A stretch of 64,000 bases of DNA from Cristatella mucedo (taxonomy: Eukaryota; Bryozoa; Phylactolaemata; Cristatellidae). Made by a program: the position numbers and the translations under genes. The notes beneath the pieces were generated by a model that saw only the letters and a program-made list of their open reading frames with translations, had not been told where the DNA came from and ran no database searches. Of the stretch, positions 12,010 to 23,110 are shown one piece after another. Position 1 is the first letter of the stretch; every line of letters begins with the position of its first letter. The DNA lies in contig WPIO01000048.1 of the NCBI GenBank assembly GCA_009760855.2, positions 1,687,001 through 1,751,000 of the forward strand, given 5' to 3'.

Positions 12010-12333
12010 GAAAGAGACCACTGCACAGCTTATGACCTGGCTACTATGTAAGGCGTGGGCCTGGCCGAAGTCGCTCTCACAGAGCAGCGGTCTGCTGGTC
12101 GGCGTGTCCCAGTCCTGAGCGGGAGCTGCTACCAGCCCGTAAATGAGTCAGTTGGACGTCGCGTGTCGTGCTAGCCACAATATATAGCCATATAGGCTAG
12201 TGTTAGCCCTTTTTTTCTACTGCGTCGTTGTATCTAGCACTATGTGCGGAATATCGAGCGCTGTGTCGTCGTCGTTGATTTTTGTCTTTCGAGCTTCAGG
12301 CGTTCGAACCTTGCACGCATTGTGCGGCTACAA
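12010..12333 (+). repeat. 3' LTR of the Gypsy-type element
   Basis: Diverged direct copy of the 5' LTR without the nested LINE tail. Similarity fades after GGCTACA at about 12332. Confidence 0.7.
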
Positions 12334-13955
12334 GTGAGGGTCATAATACCCTCGATAAATACATACGTGGACGGTAAGCGAGCACGGCAGCAATGAAAAG
12401 CGCCCGCGACTAACTTTAGACAAGCCCGCGACGTTAATGCAGATCGTAGCCGCAGAGAGGCGGGAGCGTACACATTAGGTACAGCTCACCCCAAAGTCCA
12501 AAACGCACCGGGCTCGTTAGAAGCCCCCAGTGCAACTGATTAATTAATGGGTATGCCATATCCAGTTTCTGTAGGTTTTAATTCAGGAACCGCCAGCAAT
12601 CTCTAGGGCTTGTATAATCTGGCCGGTGTATCATTCCAACGTTCCACAATAACTTCAAAAGTAAGGCTGTCCTCGGTCGGGATAATTAAAGAATCCTAAC
12701 ACAACCAAATACGGTAGGTGTCAAGGCTTGCTTCGCCACCTGGCTAGGCTCAAACAAGTATTACTACCGAGGATTTTCGGAAGCCTGCTTTGTAGCTGTT
12801 GCTGTAGTCGTCTTGCCTACATCTTCATCGTCCAAGTCCTCATAGCAACGAGCCAGGCATCATTGCGTCTTCTAAAGACGGCTTCTCAGACGCTCAGATC
12901 ATTAGCACTTCACATGGCTGGAGTAAGACAGGCGTCTCTAGCTTCCTTCGCGTAAGATGTCTGGATCTGAAAACTGGACAAATGACTAGTTTACATTACT
13001 CCAGAAGCCGCATCCTTGCCACCAGGTCAGTGCCTATCCCTGAGGCAGACCACACTTCGGGTAGTCGGCGGTTAACCAAGTGCAGCAGTTTCACTCACCA
13101 GTGCAAATGTCAATGTTAACTTCCTTGACCGGAACCCGGGGTCAAGCTTAGAGGCTCAAGTCCAGGTTGACTCACCCCTATGCCCCTAAGCTCTCAAGTG
13201 CAAACGCCAAGGGGCTCCAGGATGCAGCAGCCCGGTGAGGGAGTGTGGAATAGAGGGAGCAACCCGAGTGGTTTCTGCGAGCGAAAGGCCAGATTCACTC
13301 ACGAAAGTGTTTACCAAAATATTCATTTAAATGTGAAGAGCAACATTCTAATCAATATTTTTAGCTTACTGCGAGGGGAAGTTGTCGGAACTAGTTGACC
13401 CGGCTTCCGGTAGCCCCAAACCCTCCTGACTGCTGTGTCGGGGGCGGGTTTAGAGAGAGAAACCCAGCCCCTGGACTCACCCAACAGGGTATCTGCGATC
13501 TGGTTGGCCAGTTTGGCCTTATCGCCTGTAAGTAGCAAGAGTGGACGCAGCTGGGATAGTCGCCACACGCTCTCGGTGCGTGATCGACTGCAGAGGGTGT
13601 ATCTGTCACATCGTATGTGCTTGGCTCTGCTGTGCTTTGGTCTGCAGCAGTACCGCGTTCGGGTAAGCTGATAAGTGTAGCCTTAAAAGGCCAGGCCACC
13701 ATGCATGCCTCCAGATTTGTTGCCGATGGCTCACGGTCCTTTTTTTCTAGCGTGACTGCTGAGGAAATCCTGAGACCTTAGTACGCAACATCCTGTCCGA
13801 TGACTAGCGGTGCAAGTGTTGGTTATCGTGCATGCCTTCTTATTTGTACCGTTGCCTCAGGGTCCTTATTTTCTACTGCTACTGCTAGGCACCTAGCGCT
13901 GTCTCCGACGACAAGCAGTACAAGCGTCGTAGTGAAGACATTTTTATGAAGGTAG
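12334..13955. other. Unassigned sequence
   Basis: Moderate GC with short ORFs on both strands (up to 103 codons at 13391-13702, minus). No domain or repeat family recognised. Confidence 0.5.
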
Positions 13956-14019
13956 CAGCCGACTCTCACAGCTTCTGGCTGCGAGTGATAGTCGCGAACC
14001 ATGCATGTAACTCCAACCC

Positions 14020-14188
14020 GTCCACCTTAGCTTTCCCTTCTAAGCATGTCAGTCTAACCATGTTATGCATGTTGTTCATCGATCATGCTACTGCTAATCA
14101 TTCGATCACGCTTCCTTTACAGCAAATGTAAAGTGCTTAGAAAGAGATTGAGTTCTCTTAGAGCGCTATAACAAATGCTTTATTATAA
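14020..14188 (+). mobile_element. LINE family A 3' end, diverged
   Basis: 3' UTR motif (GTCTAACCATGTTATGCATGTTGTTCATCGATCATG) and hairpin tail AAAGTGCTTAGAAAGAGATTGAGTTCTCTTAGAGCGCT, ending in a short TTATTATA. Confidence 0.75.
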
Positions 14189-14451
14189 ATCCCAAGCTCT
14201 AATGGATGCAGCTCTCTTGGCTTTGTCACCTGTTGGATGGGGATTGAGTGGCCACATCGCCATCAGACTTAGGTCGAGTGACCACGCTGCTCATTTGCCT
14301 AGACGATGCCCAGCGAATGGTGAATATTACGGCTTGCTGCTGGCAGCGCATAAGGCGGTTGTCTGGTCTGCATGCTCGGCCATCCAGAGACAGGCATGAA
14401 GCTAGATGTAGTTTGTATGTTTCGCTTCCGAGAAGCTTGCAATGTTAGTTG

Positions 14452-14610
14452 TTAAGGCCCATGATAGCCCTGGAGGCTACATGCAGGCTCTTCACGATCG
14501 ACGTCGTCGGTTCGAATCCTGTAGTGGGCGATCCTGCATTGCCAACTACAAGCTGGGATAGCCTTAAGGCTCTTCCGCCGCTGTACAAATGAGGCTGGTA
14601 GATCAGCTAA
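14452..14610 (+). mobile_element. SINE family 1 copy
   Basis: Tail-side motifs AGCCTTAAGGCTCTTCCGCCGCTGTACAAATGAGGCT and a B-box region GTCGGTTCGAATCCTGTAGTGGGCGATCC. The head is partly deleted. Confidence 0.75.
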
Positions 14611-16730
14611 CATGTTTTATAAGCCGCGATTTTTTAGTTAAGACAGTCCTATTATTGCGAAAATTTCATAGGTGCCATTATTATCCACCCCCTGTGACTG
14701 GGCTGGTAACAGAAGAACTAGGCACGGTGCATTTAGAGGCCCAGTCCTACTATGGGTCTCGGCTAACTGTCAATTCACCTTAGGGTAATAATTCGAGCAC
14801 GATTCTTGCGCTGAATTGGCCGGTCCGATCGAGGAGTAGTTTTGACCTGCCAAAATCGTAGTTCGGTTTTTTCGAAGCTCAACAGGACATTACCTCCAGC
14901 TCGAGCAAGAGATTAACCGTGCAGCCAAGCATGTGCCAAATACCTATAACTGCTTGATTTTGACCTGGCCCATACTGTCGAAGCCATCACGAACAGCATG
15001 TGAGCTGCATGCAGGGCAGTCGGTCAGCTTTGAATTGTCGATCGCTAACGACCTGTAGCCTCAGAGTATCGAATATGGATTGTCAGGTTTTGTTGTCATC
15101 CATTCGAATACTCTGGATTATGCCAATGGGTCAACCTACAGTTTTCGCAGGGATGCTTTAGCTTATGGGCTCAAGGTGCATGTTGGGAAGCTTGGGTCTT
15201 CAATGGAAGCTTCATATCCCTTCAGGTGCCGCACTCGGTGGTTCATCGGAGCGAGCCCAGCCAAATGGTGGAGAGGATAGCAAGTTACAGATGTTGTAAT
15301 GCGCCATAGTTGCCCAGACACAGCACAGCATATGCGACCCGGATACACGATTTAATGGTGCAGCCGAGTAGTAGTTCCTCATGAGGAACTGACTCTCCCT
15401 GATCGTTGTAGCCCATTCTGCTTTGTACCTCCAGGTGCTCCCGACGTTCCTAATTAGCAATGTGTTTTAGAGGCATGGCAATCAAACTGGCTGGCACTTT
15501 ATAACGTCAGTGCTTTCGATCGTTTTCAGATAAAAGAACAACCGGCAGTATGTCAGTCATACCGTGTGCCCACGTGATTGCTGCAAAGGCCCATCAGCGC
15601 TGTCATGCCGATGGATGTCAGAGTGTGAGCCCAAGGTACCCGAAGGCTGCCTTTCGGCAAAGAGAAGTGCTCGAGTTTATGGGTGAGTGCTGACTGCTGC
15701 GAGTCGTCAGTTTTTGAGCAGTGGTCGCGATCTCAGCAAAGTCGACTCGGCATTATATCACTGCAGCACAATCAGTCGTTCAGTGGTTGCTGAAGAAGCA
15801 AGCTATCGTTTGTGTAGCTAACCTACTCACCCGCCTAGCCGCTCGAGCCGAACTCACTGCAGTGAGTTTGAAAAACGTGGCTTCTGACACTACAAAAAAG
15901 CCACTTGGGCACTCTGGTGATTTGCCTCGGCTATTGGAGCCAGCTACTAGAGTAGGTTTCTGTCTCCTTGTGCACCAGCACGTAGTTTTTGGAATTTTTT
16001 CTAGTCATGCTTTAAAAAGTGCACAATTATGTGCACTTTTTGGAGGTAGCCACAGAGTGCAGTAAAAGAATGAATGCGGTTTGTTTGCTTTTTACCGTCC
16101 TTAGTGCATAGCCGGCATTCAATGCGATTGAAGCTTGCTTTCACACTGACTATACCGAATCCCATGTCGGTATGACGACCAGCTCTGATCAGACGAGCTA
16201 TGCATGTTGCCGATAATTATGTATGTGCTAGCAAAGGTGATCTTACCTTCACCTGTTGATCACTTTGCGTCACTAATGTATTGCATGTCGACGTATGCAT
16301 TTTTTATTTTGTCCTGCACCGTTGCCTGTACTGGGAGCCACGCGAGCAGGCACTATTATGCAGCCATGAGTTGACCTGCTGCTGGATTGGAATGGAATCA
16401 CCTTTCCATCTAATAATGTGAAGAAGAGCTTCAGACGAGACTAGCTGAGCTCATGTGTTGACGTGTGATGTGTGTTAACTGGAGCCGAATCTTTGCTTGT
16501 TAGTTTATGGCTAATGTTGCTTTTAGAATGTAATCAGTCCAACAAAAGCTTTTCACCAGAAGTCATCAATGAGTCGCTCAAGGTCGCTGTCCATTAGACC
16601 TAGTAGGTAGCTCTTACCTTCTTCCTGTCGTTGCCTATGCTGATTAGTGTTAAGTTTCTCTCCCAAACTGTCAGCTTTCCTTGAATAGAGTAGCATTGTT
16701 GAGGCGACTTTTCACCTGACCATTGATCTT
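14611..16730. other. Unassigned sequence with one perfect hairpin
   Basis: No gene family recognised. The longest ORF is 114 codons at 15721-16065 (plus), without known motifs. It contains the 12-bp perfect hairpin listed separately. Confidence 0.5.
16014..16041. repeat. Perfect 12-bp hairpin
   Basis: AAAAAGTGCACA and TGTGCACTTTTT pair perfectly around ATTA. No similar sequence was noticed elsewhere in the window. It ends in a T run on either strand. Confidence 0.85.
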
Positions 16731-16732
16731 AG

Positions 16733-16865
16733 CCCAAGGATGCGTGCACTTAACGACCCAGGTCGTGGGTTCGAATCCTGCAGCATGCAAAACTTCACTA
16801 CCTACTGTAAGTGGGGGTTGATGGCTGCTAATGTTGTTCTGCTGCTATATCAATGAGCCGGTTGA
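16733..16865 (+). mobile_element. SINE family 1, degraded copy
   Basis: Clear B-box region CAGGTCGTGGGTTCGAATCCTGC and a weakly conserved body (CTACTGTAAGTGGGGGTTGATGGC); the 3' end is only approximate. Confidence 0.6.
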
Positions 16866-17384
16866 ATTAGATCGGCCGACCTCTACCGTATTTTTCACAG
16901 CGCTCGTCTTAGTCATCATTCGTATCAGTAGCTCCAACAGCCAACACTAAATGTAATGCCTAGCACCTCAGCACGGGTATGTAGCGCAAGCTGTCTGGCC
17001 AAGAAGGAATGAAAACCGAATAAAGTTAGTCGACCTTCCCTTATTTTTTGTGAAGAATGTTCACTGCCATTTTGCAGCAGCTAGTATGTGCAGCTTGTAT
17101 GCAGCTCTTCTTTCCAGCAGCTGCTTATGTCATAGATTGCCTGTCCGTGGGTGCCTTGAATTTAAGGGCTGTGGAATTGTGGAGATTATAGCAAACACTA
17201 GGGGTATGCGAATATTGCAAAGTAAAGCATTAGTGCTTAGTTTCAAGGCTCATTTTGTCTGTCTCTTTAATATTACACATTCATGGCACACACACCCTTA
17301 TTGTTGGTATGGCTATTCTGTAAGCCTGTCGGCTTTTCCGTTTAAGTGGAAGCCAGAGGAATCTCTGAAATCTCCATCCGAGGA

Positions 17385-18590
17385 ACCTCTGAAATATTGG
17401 GTACTACAGGGCTCCGTGCTTGATCCTGTTCGTTTCACGGCTTATACTCTTCCTCTTGCCGATGTGATTGCCAAGCACAATCTAGGCTTTCACTTCTATG
17501 CAGATGACACTCAGTTGTACGTTTGCTTTTATCCCTTCCAGCCTTCGAGCACCGCGAATTCTCTCAACTCATTTGCTGCATGTATTGATGACATCCGCAC
17601 ACATGAATGGCAGCTAATTTTCTTAAATTAAATGATGATACAACTAACTTACTAGTCATGGGCACACCAAGTATGATCTAGAAATTGGAAAGGCTAACGC
17701 TCAAAGTCGGCTCTGCCAGCATATCTCCTGTTGAATTTGCGCGAAATCTAGGTGTCATGTTCCAAAGTGACATTTCGTTAGACGACCACATCAGCTCACA
17801 GTCAAGTCTACCCACTTTCAGCTACATGGCATTGCTAACATTCGGGCTTGTTTAGATAAGGATACCAGATCAAAGTTAGTCCATGCATTTGTGACATCCC
17901 ATCTTGACTTCTGTAACTCACTGCTTGCTGCTCTACCGGCCTGTGCAATCAAGTGCTTACAGCTGGTGCAAAACAGTGAGCTAGACTTGTCTGTCGTGAG
18001 TGCCCCAGTTGCCACATCACACCACTTCTCGCCGACCTGCACTGGCTACCAGTCAAACAACCCATCGACTTCAATGTTTTGTCGCTCACTTTTAGGTCCG
18101 TTCATTCTTTGGCTCCAGCTTACCTATCAGATCTACTGCCCCACCTAGCTAACCGTCGTACCACCGGCTTTTCGGAATCTAACTGTTTACCTATACCTCG
18201 TACAAACCTCAAATCCTTTGGAGACCCTGCCTTTAGCTGGTATGCTCCCGAAGCCTGAAACAGACTCCCGACTTCCACAGACTTGAGCACATTTAAAAAG
18301 AAATTAAAAATGCACCTATTTATGACAGCATTTAGTGGGTCCCTGTGATTCGACCTTTATGTGCTTATGCATGCTGACACTGTGCATGCTTCCACTAACC
18401 ACACTTGCATGCTGACCCTGTGGGTGTCATCCCTAACCATGTTGTTTTTGTTGTTTATTGAGTATGGGGCCGCTAAACATTCGATCGTGTTTCCTTCTCA
18501 GCTAATGCAAATTGCCTAGAAAGAGATTGAGTTATCCGAGGGCACTTTATCAAGTATATTACTGTTATTATTAGTAGTAGTAGTAGAGTT
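17385..18590 (+). mobile_element. LINE family A with part of the reverse transcriptase
   Basis: The frame ending at 17631 contains WVLQGSVLDPVRF and FHFYADDTQLY, the palm motifs (YADD box) of a CR1/L2-like reverse transcriptase, then the ORF2 C-terminal region in broken frames (RNLGVMFQSDISLDDHIS; HITPLLADLHWLPVKQ in another frame). 3' UTR and hairpin tail end at about 18588. Upstream sequence to 17050 in the same open frame is not recognisably LINE. The enzyme would reverse-transcribe LINE RNA at the target site; this copy is dead. Confidence 0.85.
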
Positions 18591-19062
18591 ATTAAAGCAG
18601 TGCTGGGGTAAGTGCTCAGAGTGCACATTTGGGATCTGTGAAACGGTGCCTGCTCCTCCTTTTGGGCAGTCCTCCCCAAAACCTCTGATCTTTTGGTATG
18701 GCTCTGTAAATGCTATGCTGCAATGCTGTGAATAATGTGATCGTTGCCAGCAAGTTTGTCTTTCATAAAGCACTGATTCAAGCATGTGCCTGGGCAGCAT
18801 TCCCTGCCCGGAAATTTAACAATGTGGTCAGACTGCCGAATCGAATGTCCATTACCAGCGATCACCGACTGTGGGTGAACTAAGCACATCACTAGTCGAG
18901 TGGTTCTGTGGAACCAACAGGCCGATCCTTCCACTCGAGCGTCTTCAGTCTGTTAGCACTCTCGTAGTTACCTGCCTTTGCACATGCTGCTGCCGCCCGA
19001 CCGAAGCCAAAGCCAAGACGTTGACGTATGCTTCAGGCAGCCGAACGTGCTACCTAAAAAAA
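18591..19062. other. Unassigned sequence
   Basis: No gene or repeat recognised between the LINE above and the SINE below. Confidence 0.5.
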
Positions 19063-19190
19063 TTATTTATTTCTATAGTGCCCTAAGAGAACTTATTCAC
19101 TATTCAGGTGCTTCACATATGCCACGGGGCTCGAGCCCGTGATCTCGGCCTGACCTTGGTCGGGGCTAGCACCCTAGCCTGCAGCACTGC
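19063..19190 (-). mobile_element. SINE family 2 copy
   Basis: In reverse: LINE-like tail (AGTGCCCTAAGAGAACTTATTCACTATTCAGGTGCTTCAC), then ATATGCCACGGGGCTCGAGCCCGTGATCTCGG, the B-box side of the tRNA-like head, then GGGGCTAGCACCCTAGCC. Same architecture as the copy at 57.5 kb. Confidence 0.75.
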
Positions 19191-20299
19191 AGGATGCTTT
19201 CAGCCTGTAGCCGGCCTTCCCTCATTGGAGCCAGCAATCTGACCTGAGTCGCCGTCTGCATGCCGACCCACTCTACCAGCTGCCTTCTCCAGAACTGACT
19301 GCAATGTGATTTCTATCGTTCGTTAATCATGCTCGGTCTCCTCATGCCACGACTGCTCCTCTGCCTACCGACACCCAAGCCCTGCTCTGTCATACCCTGA
19401 GAACCAAACGGCCAGCCGCCCAGCTGGGTGGCCAGCACTGCCTTCACACCCCCAGATTCGTGGGAAGATTGACTGCCGAGCTCGTCTCATCTGCTTTTTT
19501 TATAATGCATATCGCTAGCACTACCGGGAGTGAGTGCCTGGGAGATTGTGCATCAGCAGACCATTTAGCATTGCTTGAATTCCCTCTTTTTCTGTCAGCA
19601 TTTGTTGCTTATTTTTTTGTGCTGCATTGCAGATTTACCACTGCTAATGGAAGTAGCAGCTGCCAAGCTCAGCATGTCTTTGCCTGTGGCATTCAGACAA
19701 TTCTACAAACGACCTAGCAGCAGGTAGGGGCAGCTTTCACTCAGCTTGACACCATGCTGCAGCTGGCAAACCTCAGTAAGCCCTGCACACAGCTTGCTGG
19801 CCCTCCCTTCTCACCCTTTCCTACCCGAGAGCAGTAGTCTTCCCTGCACCACGTGGTGCCTTTTGCCACTGCCTTATAGTGCACTGTGATGACCGTCATC
19901 TGTCTGTGTGTGTCTGCCGAACTCGGACACAGATCACGGCCCTGCTCTGGCAAGTTGCCATTGCTGAATTCGACTTGCCCAATAGCTGTCGTGCCACCAT
20001 TTTTGTTTTCAGCACGATCCAGTCTGTTGGGCATCGCCAGCCACCGGCAAGTGACCAGTGAGGCCTGTCGCTGGAGCTGGTGGCTCAAATCAAGTTGTTG
20101 TGTCATCCCAGCGTTGCTGTCTTGCATCAGTTCACAGGACCCTTTCAAGTACACAGTCACCCCGTTGAGACAATGCTCCTTTAGCAGGGCAGCATGTTGT
20201 TATTCTCCCCTCCCCCCCCCCGAGTGGGGGATGTTTCCTGTTTTGTCACAAGCAAAGTCTGTTGATTGATATTGTCGACCTTTTCACCGTTATGAGTAG
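19191..20299. other. Unassigned sequence
   Basis: No family recognised. ORFs of 127-139 codons on opposite strands at 19741-20269 overlap each other and carry no motif. A C10 run lies near 20213. Confidence 0.5.
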
Positions 20300-20747
20300 T
20301 GTGACAGCCCTCCGCATGACCTGTCGTCACGCTGGGTAGCGCGACCGAGCAACAAGTCTCCTGGCTCCAACACCAAAACCTTTATTTCACGTAACGCCAG
20401 CCAAGCCCAGTCTACTCACGCTAGACGGCTGCCGGCGTCGAGGGATCTCTCCCTCCCCTCCCGTTGCACTCCTCCGACAGCCCTTATATTCCATGCATGC
20501 ATTGTTTTTCGCACTGTCGGGCCATTGTTCGTTCCGAACCTGCCCGACAGCTGGCCAGCTGGCGGCAGTTTGTGGTAGATTGATGTACCCACAGATGCCG
20601 CCAATGCATGGATTTTGTCGTGACTGCCGAGTCATCGTCTGCCCATCCACCGGTAGTGAGCTTGTGGCTGCGTAGGCAGTCTGAGAGAGAGCCATCGCGA
20701 GGTCTCCGCCCAGTGCTCGCAGGCTGCAAGCCTCGTGTTCCTTCACA
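20300..20747 (-). mobile_element. Solo LTR
   Basis: On the minus strand it begins TGTGAAGGAAC and ends GGGCTGTCACA, giving TGTGA...TCACA terminal inverted repeats with canonical TG/CA ends. A polyadenylation signal AATAAA lies at 20381-20386 (reverse). The flanks carry a 4-bp direct repeat GTAG (20296-20299 and 20748-20752 region, AGTAG versus GGTAG over 5 bp), as expected for a target-site duplication. No internal region is present, so the element has probably recombined to a solo LTR. Confidence 0.7.
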
Positions 20748-20752
20748 GGTAG

Positions 20753-21246
20753 ACACATCTATTGGTGGTGTAAGCCTTAGTGCAAAAGTTGGTGCTGCTT
20801 GCGAGTCTAATATTGAGCGCTGCAGTGAACGCAGCTTCTGTTACTGATCATTTCTGTAATCAACCGTTCAGTGTGTGTCATATATGCATGAGCATCTTGT
20901 TTTATTTCTCCGAAGCACACCTTTCGCAGCTGTTTGCAAGCCATAGCTGGCCCATAGAGTTTGAAGCTATTTGGCTAATTTTCTCTTCACCCTATAAATC
21001 CCCTGTTATTGACCATCTGCATTCGGCATGTTGAGGATGCTGCATGCATGTAGTTCGGCCCCGTCGAATCTGCTTCATGGATGGCAAGGTGAAATGCATT
21101 TTATGCTTGCATTCATGCAGGTGGCCGTGCTCAAGACCTCTGAACCCGGAGGCTTAAAGAATGGCTGCTGACCCAGTTTGACGTGTCACTCACGGAATCT
21201 ATGGCCAGTGAAATTCCTTCACGTAAACGTCAGTTTGTCTTTTAGG
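20753..21246. other. Unassigned sequence
   Basis: No gene or repeat recognised. Confidence 0.5.
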
Positions 21247-21335
21247 TATTATTAATAATAATACTAAGAATACATTTTTGTTGCATCCTCAGAGAACCTA
21301 ATCTCTTTCTAGGCACTTGACACTTGCTTCAAAGG
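21247..21335 (-). mobile_element. LINE family A tail
   Basis: ATTAATAATAATA then the reverse hairpin (CATCCTCAGAGAACCTAATCTCTTTCTAGGCACTTGAC). Tail only. Confidence 0.75.
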
Positions 21336-21372
21336 AACCGTGGTCTTGTTTTTGGTAGCATGGTTTGTGGTA

Positions 21373-22316
21373 GTATAATAATAATAATGCACTTGATAAA
21401 GCGCCCTCAGAGAACTCAATCTCTTCCTAGGCGCTTGAAATTTGCTGCAAAGGGAAACACGATTGAATCGTGGCTAATAGCATGCTTGATAAACAACATG
21501 AACAACGTGGTTAGGGGTGACATGCACAGGGTTAGCATGCAAATGTGGTTAGTGGCAGCATGCACAGTGTCAGCATGCATAAGCACATGAAGGACGAATC
21601 ACAAGGACCCACTAAATGCTGTCCTAAATAGGTGTGTTTATAGGTTCTATTTAAATGTGGTCAAGTCAGGGGATGTTCTGATGCAAGTCGGGAGGGAGTT
21701 CCAGGCTTTGGGAGCATACGAACTTCATGCACGGTCTCCAAAGGATTTGAGGTTTGTACGAGGTAGTGGTAAACTGTTGGATCCGAAAAGCTGGTGGTAC
21801 GATGCTTGGTCTGGTGGGGGAGTAGATCTGAGAGGCTGGAGCCAAAGAATGAAGTGACCTAAAAGTGAGCGACAAAACTTTGAGGTCAATCTGTTGCTTG
21901 ACTGGTAGCCAGTGCAGGTCGGTGAGAAGTGGTGTGATGTGGCAACTGCGACGTTCACGACAGACAAGCCTAGCTGCAGAGTTTTGCACCAGCTGGAAGC
22001 GCCCGATTGCACATGCCGGTAGGCCAGCAAGCAGCGAGTTACAGAAGTCAAGTCGGGATGTCACAAATGCATGGTTAGACGTGGTATCCTTATCTAAACA
22101 AGCCCGAATTTTAGCAATATTATGAAGCTGAAAATAGGCAGATTTGATCGTGGAGCTGATATGGTCGTCTAACGAGAGGTCACTTTGGAACATGACACCT
22201 AGATTTCGAGCTGATTCAACAGGAGATAGATATGCTGGCAGAGCCAATTTTGAGCGTCAGCCGTTCTAATTTGTGAATCACACTGGGCTTGCCCATAACT
22301 AGTAAGTTATTTTTCT
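21373..22316 (-). mobile_element. LINE family A, long 3' copy
   Basis: The best-preserved piece of ORF2 in the window. An open frame of 193 codons (22247 to 21666) encodes RNLGVMFQSDLSLDDHIS, VTSRLDFCNSLLAGLPACAI and LLTDLHWLPVKQQIDLKVLS, the region after the reverse-transcriptase palm in CR1/L2-like LINEs. It is followed by the whole 3' UTR, hairpin tail and (ATT)n. The 5' end is cut at about 22316, where another copy begins. Confidence 0.9.
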
Positions 22317-23110
22317 GGTAGCATGCTCAATGACAACAAGCATAACAGGGTTACAGCTGATATCCACAAGGTCAGCATGCAAATATGGTTAGTGGCAGCA
22401 TGCACAGTGTCAGCATGCACGAGTACATAAAAGACGAATCGCTTTGGCTACCGAATGCGTACCGAAAGCCGCTTAGACTGTTAGTGGGCTACACAAAACT
22501 CTCCTGCGTAACACCCGCATAGTCTTTTGCTTTGTCGAGTTACAGTTGAGATAAATTACATTACACATTAACCTACTAAATGCTGTGCTAATAATAGATG
22601 TGATTTTAGCTTTTTTAAATGTCATGTCAGGGGCTGTGAGCTTTCGAGCTAAAGACACTGTCTCCAAAGGGTTTTAGGTTCGTATGAGGTGTAGCTAAAT
22701 GATTTGATTCAGAAAAGCCTGGTGGTATGAGGTTTAGCCTTGTGGGGAGTAGATCTGGTAGGTAGCCTAGAGCCAAAGAATGGACCTAAGTGAGTGGCAG
22801 AATTTTGATGTCGATGCGCTGCTTGACTGAAAGCCAGTGCAGGTCGGCGAGAAGTGGTGTTATGTAGCAACTGCGAAACTCACAACAGACAAGCCAAGCT
22901 ACAGATCTATGCACAAACTGTAAGCACCTGAGTGCACAGACCAGTAGGCCACTAAGCAGTGAGTTACAGAAGTGGAGACGGGATATCACAAATGCACTGA
23001 GCAATTTGGATGTGGTATCTCTGTCTAAGCAAGCCCACATTTGAGCAACTTTTATGTTCCTGAAAGTTGACCGTGGAGCTGATGTGGTTGTCTAATGAAA
23101 TATTCGGAAG
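22317..23110 (-). mobile_element. LINE family A, second copy abutting the first
   Basis: Starts within the 3' UTR (TAGCATGCTCAATGACAACAAG) and is interrupted at about 22445-22560 by about 115 bp of other sequence. It continues as ORF2 (SRLHFCNSLLSGL, HITPLLADLHWLSVKQRID) to about 23110. More diverged than its neighbour. Confidence 0.75.

Larger units (their letters stand above)
8746..12333 (+). mobile_element. Ty3/Gypsy-type LTR retrotransposon, internally deleted
   Basis: Two long direct repeats (about 8746-9142 and 12010-12333) bracket a primer-binding-like site, a decayed gag and a decayed protease/spacer region. Both repeats begin with ACTGCA(T/C)A(A/G)(G/C)TTATGACCTGGCT and share GCGTGGGCCTG, AACATCGA/AATATCGA and TTGCACGC segments. 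Reverse transcriptase, RNase H and integrase are absent between the protease spacer and the 3' LTR, so the copy is dead. Two LINE-A pieces are nested inside it. The LTRs are diverged, so the insertion is not recent. Confidence 0.75.

Noticed and set aside
15721-16065. 114-codon plus-strand ORF
   Set aside because: No known family, and its end lies on a hairpin; probably chance.
19741-20269. Opposing ORFs of 139 and 127 codons
   Set aside because: They overlap each other antisense and neither has a recognisable domain.
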